From NCBI GenBank assembly GCA_047626155.1, contig JBLHRR010000123.1, positions 1 through 17,108 on the forward strand: 17,108 bases of DNA, read 5' to 3'. The position numbers and the translations under genes were made by a program. Under the pieces are notes generated by a model. That model was given only the letters and a program-made list of their open reading frames with translations, was not told the DNA's origin and ran no database searches. The DNA comes from CALGLS01 sp047626155. GTDB taxonomy: Bacteria; Bacteroidota; Bacteroidia; Chitinophagales; Saprospiraceae. This document shows positions 8,530 through 14,183 of the stretch, piece by piece (position 1 is the stretch's first letter; every line of letters begins with the position of its first letter).

Positions 8530-9702
8530 ATGACGGAGCAGAAAAATTTCCCTTCAGATTATAAGGTCGGCGTACTTGGTGGCGGCCAATTGGGTAAAAT
8601 GTTAGCCTTGGCAGCAGCGAATTGGGGCATCCCTTTTCACGTGCTAGATGCTTCTCCCGATTTTCCTGCAGGACCTTATTGTACCCATTTCACGGAAGGC
8701 TCTTTTAAGGATTTCGATGACGTTTATAATTTCGGAAAAGGTAAGGATGTGGTCACCATTGAGATTGAGCATGTGAATACGAAGGCTTTATTGCAATTGG
8801 AAAAAGAAGGCGTAACGGTTCACCCAAGTCCAACCGCTTTGAACATTATTAAAGATAAAGGACTTCAAAAACAATTCTATAAAGATAAGGGACTCGCTAC
8901 TTCGGAATTTAGATTGTATGATTCTGAATCGGAGGTATTGGCAGCGCTTAGCGAAGGAGAAATTATCTATCCTTTCGTACAAAAATCTAGAACGGCGGGT
9001 TATGATGGTAAAGGAGTGGCAGTGATAAAGAACAGTTCAGATAAGAGTAAGATTCTAAAAGGAGCTTGCATCGTTGAACCTTTGGTGGATATTGATAAAG
9101 AAATAGCGGTCAGTGTAGCACGAAATGAAAAAGGAGAGGTAGTGGCCTACCCTGCTGTAGAAATGGAATTTGATGAACGTGCAAACCTTGTTGATTTTCT
9201 ATTTTGCCCTGCTAATATTTCTAAAGAAATTGCGGAACAGGCGGAAGCGATGGCCAAAGCTACCATTGACGCTTACGATATGTGTGGCTTATTGGCAGTA
9301 GAATTATTCTTGACAAAAAGTGGGGACTTACTCATCAATGAAGTGGCTCCACGAACACATAACAGCGGTCATCATACAATTGATAGTTGTATAACTTCTC
9401 AATTTGAGATGCAATTACTGGCCATTCTAAATTTGCCTTTGGGTTCTACCCGAATAACTAGCCCTTCTGTGATGGTCAACTTACTGGGAGCAGAAGGCTT
9501 CACTGGGCCAGCGGTTTATGAAGGGATGTCCGAGTGTTTGCAAATCCCAGGTGCTAAATTTCATCTTTATGGAAAATCTATAACAAAACCTTTCCGGAAG
9601 ATGGGACATGCGACTGTCGTGGATGAAGACTTGGAGGTTGCGAAGCAGAATGCGATTCGATTGCGAGATGGGTTGCGGATTGTTAGTCGTGAAGAGAGGT
9701 AA
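8530..9702 (+). CDS. purK: N5-carboxyaminoimidazole ribonucleotide synthase PurK
   Basis: A 390-residue ATP-grasp enzyme that uses ATP and bicarbonate to convert 5-aminoimidazole ribonucleotide (AIR) to N5-CAIR in de novo purine synthesis. The N-terminal nucleotide-binding fold shows GVLGGGQLGKM (residues 14-24). The ATP-grasp core includes QKSRTAGYDGKGV near 150-163 and EPLVDIDKEIAVSV near 178-191. The metal- and substrate-binding segment INEVAPRTHNSGHHTID lies near 268-284, and VMVNLLG follows in the C-terminal domain. Length is normal for the family. The ATG at 8530 sits behind an A-rich tract (caaaaaaacaact) typical of this phylum. purE follows on the same strand after 170 bases and performs the next reaction. 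Confidence 0.96.
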   Translation: MTEQKNFPSDYKVGVLGGGQLGKMLALAAANWGIPFHVLDASPDFPAGPYCTHFTEGSFKDFDDVYNFGKGKDVVTIEIEHVNTKALLQLEKEGVTVHPSPTALNIIKDKGLQKQFYKDKGLATSEFRLYDSESEVLAALSEGEIIYPFVQKSRTAGYDGKGVAVIKNSSDKSKILKGACIVEPLVDIDKEIAVSVARNEKGEVVAYPAVEMEFDERANLVDFLFCPANISKEIAEQAEAMAKATIDAYDMCGLLAVELFLTKSGDLLINEVAPRTHNSGHHTIDSCITSQFEMQLLAILNLPLGSTRITSPSVMVNLLGAEGFTGPAVYEGMSECLQIPGAKFHLYGKSITKPFRKMGHATVVDEDLEVAKQNAIRLRDGLRIVSREER

Positions 9703-9872
9703 CCGTTACGTGGGGCATAGTTTAGCCGTGGATGGGAGGAAGGACGGAAGTTTCCCTCTAATGCAAACCTTGAATTTTGACAGTCCTTAGCCTGTGGATT
9801 TCACGTTCGATGGAAACTTCCGTCTTCGGACTTCCCTCTCCGGTCTGAATAGTTACAAATAAAATAAAAAAA
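9703..9872. repeat. purK-purE spacer with inverted and direct repeats
   Basis: The spacer contains a perfect 13-bp inverted repeat, GACGGAAGTTTCC at 9743-9755 and GGAAACTTCCGTC at 9812-9824, with 56 nt between the arms. A short direct repeat is superimposed: TTAGCCGTGGAT at 9722 and TTAGCCTGTGGAT at 9787, and CTTCCCTCT-like ends near 9750-9758 and 9831-9839. The right part ends in an A-rich purE leader. No U-run follows the inverted repeat, so it is not an ordinary intrinsic terminator. It may be a repeat insertion or a structured leader that separates purE expression from purK. Confidence 0.5.
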
Positions 9873-10376
9873 ATGTCAAAACCAATCATCAGTATTATCA
9901 TGGGCTCTGATTCCGATCTGCCAGTTATGCGAAAAGCAGCGGAGATTTTAACCGACTTTGGAATCCCGTATGAGCTAACTGTTGTTTCTGCACATCGAAC
10001 GCCAGATCGTTTATTTGAGTTTTCTAAAAAGGCACATGGTCGTGGGATCCGGGTGGTGATTGCTGGAGCTGGCGGTGCGGCGCACTTGCCGGGGATGGTG
10101 GCTTCTTTGTCTCCATTGCCTGTTATTGGGGTGCCGATTAAATCGTCGAATTCGATTGATGGTTGGGATTCTGTTTTGTCTATTTTGCAAATGCCGGGTG
10201 GTGTTCCTGTGGCTACGGTTGCGCTTGACGGGGCTAAGAATGCAGGGATTTTGGCGGCGCAGATTATTGGGAGTGCGGATGTCAAGGTTAGGAACAAGGT
10301 GGTGGCTTATAAGAAGCGTTTGGCAAAGGAGGTTGAGAAGAAGATTAAGATTGTGGAGAAGGAGTTTGGGGCATAG
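9873..10376 (+). CDS. purE: N5-CAIR mutase PurE
   Basis: A 167-residue class I PurE, which rearranges N5-CAIR to CAIR (4-carboxy-AIR) immediately after the PurK step. The substrate-phosphate loop is GSDSD at residues 11-15. The catalytic-site histidine lies in SAHRTPDRL (His41), and the conserved AGAGGAAHLPGMVAS spans 64-78. The segment VPIKSSNSIDGWDSVLSILQMPGGVPVATV is also typical of bacterial PurE; I read it in the residues after 90. Length is normal. The start ATG at 9873 follows an A-rich leader. The next gene downstream is convergent, 310 bases away. Confidence 0.96.
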   Translation: MSKPIISIIMGSDSDLPVMRKAAEILTDFGIPYELTVVSAHRTPDRLFEFSKKAHGRGIRVVIAGAGGAAHLPGMVASLSPLPVIGVPIKSSNSIDGWDSVLSILQMPGGVPVATVALDGAKNAGILAAQIIGSADVKVRNKVVAYKKRLAKEVEKKIKIVEKEFGA

Positions 10377-10465
10377 TTTTAAATCAAAGGCAACTTCAAA
10401 TCAATTCTGTTAATAGGCCGGGTAATTGTGTTGAGATTGAATAGAGGTGTTTGAGAATGGAAGTA

Positions 10466-10494
10466 GATTTCTCGACTCGTTTCTCGCTCGAAAT
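10466..10494 (-). repeat. Dispersed intergenic repeat, shortened copy
   Basis: Read on the minus strand it is ATTTCGAGCGAG followed by AAACGAGTCGAGAAATC. This matches the second half of copy 1 (69-124) with the central nine or so bases missing. It lies 21 bases from the fuller copy at 10516-10571 and in the same orientation. Confidence 0.5.
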
Positions 10495-10515
10495 TTAAGA
10501 CGTGAGTGTGTTGTT

Positions 10516-10571
10516 ATTTTTCGACTCAGTCGTACCTCATTTGCTCGGAATGGCAGGCAAAGTGTTCCTCC
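10516..10571 (-). repeat. Dispersed intergenic repeat, copy 2
   Basis: On the minus strand this reads from GGAGGAACAC through CATTCCGAGCAAATGAGG to GAGTCGAAAAAT. It is the same length as copy 1 at 69-124 and shares the GGARGAACAC, GCCTGYCATTCCGAGC and GAGTCGARAAAT blocks. It sits between two converging genes. Confidence 0.6.
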
Positions 10572-10686
10572 TTGTTTAAATACCTATGGTCACTTGGAAT
10601 GAACGATTAACTTGTGCCTAGAGAATATGGAGGAAAGGTGTGTGATGTGCATTATAACATAGCTTTTAAATTTGACTAGAATATAA

Positions 10687-11775
10687 CTACCGATTCTCCA
10701 ATCCCCCCTCCAAACCACTAAATTGTAATTTCATTGTTACAACTGGCACCTGAACCTCTAGCTCCCGAATTACTTCTCCATCGCTCCAGCTCCCCAAGCT
10801 TCGTTGAAAAGGCGTATTCCCTAATGCCGCATCACAGTTTGTTCCTTGGAGGCTACAAGCTATCAGCGCATCAAATATTTTCCAATAACCACTATAATCC
10901 AAGGTATTGAATTCACTGCTTCGTATAGCTCTTTTTGCGGTGGAATTTCGAATGCCGTTGTCTAAATCTTTATCGAGGGAGTAACACTCATTGTGGCCTG
11001 CATGAACGGGATCTGATACAGAGTGCTTATCTTCATATTGACGAATCAAATTTCGATTAGGAGTATTCACGGCCGTTTCAAAAATACGGACGCCTATTTT
11101 ATCTCCTACTATTCTATCGTTTTCACTCACCATGCTCACGATCTTTGTATCTGAAGGAATACCGGAATAATCATCCAATACGCCACCTTTAAATGGCCCT
11201 GAACCAGGGGAACATAACAATACTGCTTTCGGTTGTGGAATACCGTAGTTTGTATAATCCGCAGTCATCCCTGCGGCGATGACTCCTCCATAGGAATGCC
11301 CTGCAATGGCGAAATTATCAACGATGGGATCGATGTGGTGAATGGAATCAATAATGATCAGTGCTTGTTTTATAGCTACAATTGTATTGGGGATAAAGTC
11401 ATCAGCGGGAGGACTGAATATATTTTTTTGATATCTTGGAAAAATGACAATGTTTCCTCTTTTCACTAAATGCTTGATCCATTTTCCATAGATCATTGGG
11501 TTGTAAGCGCCGTAGCCATGGAGGAAGACCACGACGGGTGCAGCGCTTGGTGTTGGCGAAGCGGGTTGGTATAACCAAAAGCCATCTTGCTTATCGGCAT
11601 AATCAAAAATAGCAATGGAATCGTGGAGGTAATCTTTGCCGCCGGGGCCAGTTTCTTCCTGTACTGGGCCGGATATTGGGAATTCGTTGTGAGACTGGCA
11701 GTCTCCTTTCATCAACCAAATTGAAAAGAAGAGAGAAAAGAAGGTTAAGTAAATTCGGTAATTGTGTTTGGACAT
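10687..11775 (-). CDS. Exported alpha/beta hydrolase
   Basis: A 362-residue protein with an N-terminal Sec signal (residues 1 to about 26; a Cys26 follows GD, which is not a good lipobox). The alpha/beta hydrolase fold is marked by the oxyanion-hole motif VFLHGYG (84-90), the nucleophile elbow GHSYGG with Ser161, a probable acid Asp220 in SENDRIVG and a probable catalytic His261 in AGHNECY. The layout resembles the dienelactone-hydrolase, PAF-acetylhydrolase and cutinase/PETase-like esterases, but the substrate cannot be read from the sequence. The C-terminal part has Cys308 and Cys314 (ACSLQGTNC), a possible disulfide in an exported enzyme. The gene is divergent from gpsA across 139 bases and convergent with purE. 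Confidence 0.85.
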   Translation of the reverse strand: MSKHNYRIYLTFFSLFFSIWLMKGDCQSHNEFPISGPVQEETGPGGKDYLHDSIAIFDYADKQDGFWLYQPASPTPSAAPVVVFLHGYGAYNPMIYGKWIKHLVKRGNIVIFPRYQKNIFSPPADDFIPNTIVAIKQALIIIDSIHHIDPIVDNFAIAGHSYGGVIAAGMTADYTNYGIPQPKAVLLCSPGSGPFKGGVLDDYSGIPSDTKIVSMVSENDRIVGDKIGVRIFETAVNTPNRNLIRQYEDKHSVSDPVHAGHNECYSLDKDLDNGIRNSTAKRAIRSSEFNTLDYSGYWKIFDALIACSLQGTNCDAALGNTPFQRSLGSWSDGEVIRELEVQVPVVTMKLQFSGLEGGLENR

Positions 11776-11828
11776 GATGGAGTTAATACTATTGTTAATT
11801 GATCGTTATTAATTCATTTATCAAAGAA

Positions 11829-11851
11829 GGCAAATTAATTGTACATTTGCC
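11829..11851. promoter_or_regulatory. Divergent promoter dyad, hydrolase and gpsA
   Basis: A perfect 7-bp inverted repeat, GGCAAAT at 11829-11835 and ATTTGCC at 11845-11851, with a 9-nt spacer. Its right arm lies in TACATTTG (11842-11849), an exact TAnnTTTG -7 box pointing to gpsA. Its left arm, read on the minus strand, lies in TTAATTTG (11838-11831), a one-mismatch -7 box pointing to the hydrolase gene. Leaders of about 60 and 50 nt would result. The dyad could be an operator or simply two facing promoters; no clear -33 boxes are seen. Confidence 0.45.
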
Positions 11852-11857
11852 AAAATC

Positions 11858-11882
11858 AAAGGCCAAAAGCTGACCTTTTTTT
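11858..11882 (+). terminator. Terminator-like hairpin in the gpsA leader
   Basis: AAAGG (11858-11862) pairs with CCTTT (11874-11878). An internal mismatch is followed by two more pairs (CA with TG) around a 5-nt loop, and the right arm runs into seven T (11876-11882). The structure begins almost at the start point predicted from the -7 box upstream and lies ahead of the TTG start of gpsA. A perfect palindrome, TTGTTAACAA, follows at 11881-11890. The stem is short, so this may be fortuitous. Confidence 0.3.
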
Positions 11883-11914
11883 GTTAACAATTAAACGCTA
11901 AATTCAGATAAATA

Positions 11915-12967
11915 TTGACACTTTCTGTAGAAAATAAGAAAACCATAGGTGTTGTTGGGGCAGGTAGTTTTGGAACCACTATTGCCAATTTGCTTTCACA
12001 GAGCCGACGAGTGCTTTTATACAGTCGTCAGCCAGCGTTGGTGGAAAGAGTAAACACAGAACATCGCCATTTCGACCTTGACCTGAACGAAAATATTGTA
12101 GCTACTACGGACTTGGAAGAACTAGCGCAGCAATGTCATTTAATATTCCTCATTGTTCCTTCTTCCAATTTCCGTTCGATGATGAAGGATCTTTCTCCTT
12201 TTTTGCACCCTTATCATTTACTGATCCATGGGACCAAAGGCTTCGACATCACGGGCATTCCCGAAAGTGAGTTGAGTACCAAACCATTCAATCGGTCAAA
12301 TGTTCACACGATGAGCGAAGTTATTGCGCAGGAGTCTTCTGTAGTTCGTATCGGTTGTTTATCGGGACCAAATTTGGCTTCTGAAATAATGGCGGGTCAA
12401 CCTGCTGCTACGGTTATTGCCAGTAAATTTTCTGAGGTTATTAAAAAAGGAAGGAATGCTTTGGACAGTTCGCAATTTCACGTTTTTGGTACGCATGATT
12501 TGCTGGGGGCCGAACTTGCTGGTGCGCTTAAGAATGCCATTGCGATTGGTTCTGGGATACTCGGTGGTCTCGGTATGGGTAAGAACATTCAGGCTTTGTT
12601 GCTTACTAGAGGATTGATGGAAATGATTTATTTCGGAAAGGCAATGGGCGCAAAAAGTACGGCTTTTGTTGGTACCGCTGGGATAGGTGATTTGATTGCA
12701 ACGGCGACTAGTGAGGATTCTCGAAATTATAGTTTTGGGAAACGGCTGGCTACTGGAGAATCACTCGAAAGCATTCAGAAAACTATGCCTGAATTGGCTG
12801 AGGGAGTGAGAACTATTGCGATTACCAATCAGTTGGCAAAAATTTATAAATTACATGCTCCGATTACAATGACCCTTTATAAGGTTGTTTTTGAGGGGCT
12901 TGAGATTAAAAAGGCGATGGGGTATTTGATGGATTATCCTTATGATGTGGATGTGAATTTTATTTAG
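11915..12967 (+). CDS. gpsA: Glycerol-3-phosphate dehydrogenase GpsA (NAD(P)+)
   Basis: A 350-residue soluble glycerol-3-phosphate dehydrogenase, which reduces dihydroxyacetone phosphate to sn-glycerol 3-phosphate for phospholipid synthesis. The Rossmann loop is GVVGAGSFGTT (residues 12-22). Conserved lysines lie in HGTKGFD (Lys108) and in GALKNAIAIGSG (Lys206). The C-terminal signature GTAGIGDLIATATSEDSRN (253-271) includes Asp259 and Arg270, and EGVRTI follows. The start is TTG at 11915: an in-frame TAA lies two codons upstream and there is no ATG or GTG before the nucleotide-binding loop, so no other usual start is available. The protein is slightly longer than typical (about 330), with extra residues near 113-130. 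A strong intrinsic terminator follows the stop. Confidence 0.95.
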   Translation: MTLSVENKKTIGVVGAGSFGTTIANLLSQSRRVLLYSRQPALVERVNTEHRHFDLDLNENIVATTDLEELAQQCHLIFLIVPSSNFRSMMKDLSPFLHPYHLLIHGTKGFDITGIPESELSTKPFNRSNVHTMSEVIAQESSVVRIGCLSGPNLASEIMAGQPAATVIASKFSEVIKKGRNALDSSQFHVFGTHDLLGAELAGALKNAIAIGSGILGGLGMGKNIQALLLTRGLMEMIYFGKAMGAKSTAFVGTAGIGDLIATATSEDSRNYSFGKRLATGESLESIQKTMPELAEGVRTIAITNQLAKIYKLHAPITMTLYKVVFEGLEIKKAMGYLMDYPYDVDVNFI

Positions 12968-13048
12968 GAAAGGAATGCGACCGTCTTGCAATCAGAAGCA
13001 TAGATTGATTTGTATTTTAAATGATTTTGTTTTAATTCTTCATAAGTA

Positions 13049-13096
13049 TTACACCAAAAATAATTTCCCGATTTCTTTGGTGTAAGACTTTTTTTT
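13049..13096 (+). terminator. Intrinsic terminator of gpsA
   Basis: A perfect 10-bp stem, TTACACCAAA (13049-13058) against TTTGGTGTAA (13076-13085), with a 17-nt loop. It is extended outward by GT/AC across one mismatch and followed within three bases by eight T (13089-13096). It lies about 80 bases after the gpsA stop and fits a Rho-independent terminator on the plus strand. Confidence 0.75.
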
Positions 13097-13104
13097 GAAT
13101 TAAA

Positions 13105-13265
13105 CCTTTCGGCAGGCCGGTGGCAAGTTACTTTTGCATTGGTAAAAAGTAACCAAAACCCTAGACAAATCAAAGGCTCTTCTGCTCAGACCGGCTCCCA
13201 CGCCCTCATGATTTTCCACTCCTAACGCGCCCCTATTACGCGGAGGCCTAGATTTTGCTTCAAGG
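13105..13265. repeat. Probable dispersed repeat block
   Basis: This gene-free stretch between the gpsA terminator and the Nudix gene is more GC-rich than its surroundings in its second half (cggctcccacgccctc, ctaacgcgcccctattacgcggaggcc). Its first half carries a perfect 9-bp hairpin, GTTACTTTT (13127-13135) and AAAAGTAAC (13145-13153). Read on the minus strand it encodes LLFTNAKVTCHRPAE, a string of the sort that appears in spurious short ORFs from repeated intergenic DNA in many genomes. There is no second copy in the window, so its repeat nature is inferred. Confidence 0.4.
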
Positions 13266-13327
13266 TTGTTTGTGTGTTTGTTTTACACATTTAAATCGTT
13301 CTAAAACTTTACAAACAAAAATAGAAT

Positions 13328-13906
13328 ATGCGCAAAGTAAACATAGAAAAGACGAACCGAATTCTTGACGACTTTTTCAAAGTTGATGAGGCTTTTTTGC
13401 AATTTGAAAAAATGGACGGAGATATGAGCGAAACGGTTCGCCGCCTCAATTTTGAGCGGGGCGATGGCGTTGCTGCGCTGGTCTTCAATGAGGACACAGA
13501 TCGAATTATCTTGGTTCGTCAATTTCGATATGCGACACATCTCAAAGGAGAAAGCTGGGTGATTGAGACGGTGGCTGGAATGAAGGGTGCGGATGAGGAT
13601 CCGGAAGAGGCCATCATCCGTGAGATTGAGGAAGAGATTGGTTATGCGAATGCGCAACTCACGACGATCAATAATTTCTTTGTTTCTCCTGGCGGGACTT
13701 CGGAACGAATTTATTTATATTATGCGGTGGTGAGTAATATGCATAAAGTGAGCGAGGGCGGTGGCTTGGCTTCTGAGGCAGAGGATATTCAGATCTTGGA
13801 ATATCATTTTGAGGAGTTAATGGAGTTGATGGAAAATGAGGTGATTACCGATGCGAAGACTTTGATTGCTTTGCTTTGGTTGGAGAATTTGATTTTGAAA
13901 CAGTAG
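13328..13906 (+). CDS. Nudix hydrolase, ADP-ribose/GDP-mannose pyrophosphatase type
   Basis: A 192-residue Nudix enzyme expected to cleave a nucleoside diphosphate linked to a sugar or similar group. The complete Nudix box spans residues 84-106: Gly84, Glu90, then REIEEEIGY (99-106), matching GX5EX7REUXEEXGU. Upstream are ERGDGVAALVF (43-53) and ILVRQFRY (61-68). Downstream is FVSPGGTSERIYLYYA (118-133); this SPGGTSE segment and the VRQFR strand are typical of the NudF/NudK (ADP-ribose and GDP-mannose pyrophosphatase) branch. The exact substrate cannot be fixed. There is no signal peptide, so it is cytoplasmic. The ATG at 13328 follows an A-rich leader. It is convergent with the PKD-protein gene. 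Confidence 0.9.
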   Translation: MRKVNIEKTNRILDDFFKVDEAFLQFEKMDGDMSETVRRLNFERGDGVAALVFNEDTDRIILVRQFRYATHLKGESWVIETVAGMKGADEDPEEAIIREIEEEIGYANAQLTTINNFFVSPGGTSERIYLYYAVVSNMHKVSEGGGLASEAEDIQILEYHFEELMELMENEVITDAKTLIALLWLENLILKQ

Positions 13907-13943
13907 TTTAACTTTAACTTTAACGTTAACTTTTAACTTTAAC
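13907..13943 (+). repeat. TTTAAC hexamer tandem repeat
   Basis: Directly after the Nudix stop codon come six units: three exact TTTAAC, then GTTAAC, TTTTAAC and TTTAAC. The middle creates the perfect palindrome TTAACGTTAA (13920-13929). The tract has no spacers and no coding role. It could vary in length through slippage. Confidence 0.75.
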
Positions 13944-14112
13944 TCCCTTTGTATGCGAGCCCTTGGTTTGCGATTTTACTGCAACGGCGCAGAGAGCGCA
14001 TTTTTTTCCCTGAGTAAATAGAAATTGAAATTACGTCATGTTCGATTAATAGTATAATTTGTTTTACACAACGTATTTTATTTCTAAACAGAACTCATTA
14101 TAAACTTCTTGG

Positions 14113-14161
14113 TTCGACAGTTCGCCTGATGGCTTTTGAGGCCATCAGATGAACTGTCGAA
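14113..14161. terminator. Long hairpin between convergent genes
   Basis: TTCGACAGTTC (14113-14123) pairs perfectly with GAACTGTCGAA (14151-14161). After a G-T pair, one mismatch and a C-G pair, TGATGGC pairs with GCCATCA around a 7-nt loop, giving about 20 paired positions. It begins 22 bases beyond the stop of the PKD-protein gene and lies 207 bases after the Nudix stop, so it may end or protect transcripts from both sides. Neither side has a T-run, which makes a classical intrinsic terminator uncertain. Confidence 0.55.
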
Positions 14162-14183
14162 AGGAAAGTTTCTATAGAATTTC

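Larger units (their letters stand above)
10377..10686. other. Convergent spacer between purE and hydrolase gene
   Basis: No gene is seen. The middle of the spacer holds two inverted copies of the dispersed repeat (10466-10494 and 10516-10571). I find no hairpin with a U-run for either converging gene, so the transcription stops are not evident from the sequence. Confidence 0.4.

Noticed and set aside
9758..10297. 179-codon frame antisense to purE
   Set aside because: It is the shadow of purE, whose motifs and length are fully canonical on the plus strand; it shows no family features.
12964..13173. 69-codon minus-strand frame with KVTCHRPAE
   Set aside because: It crosses the gpsA terminator and the suspected repeat block, and its peptide looks like translated intergenic repeat rather than a protein.
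13907..13943. TTTAAC units as a possible CRISPR or iteron array
   Set aside because: Units are 6-7 bp with no spacers, and there is no cas or replication gene nearby.
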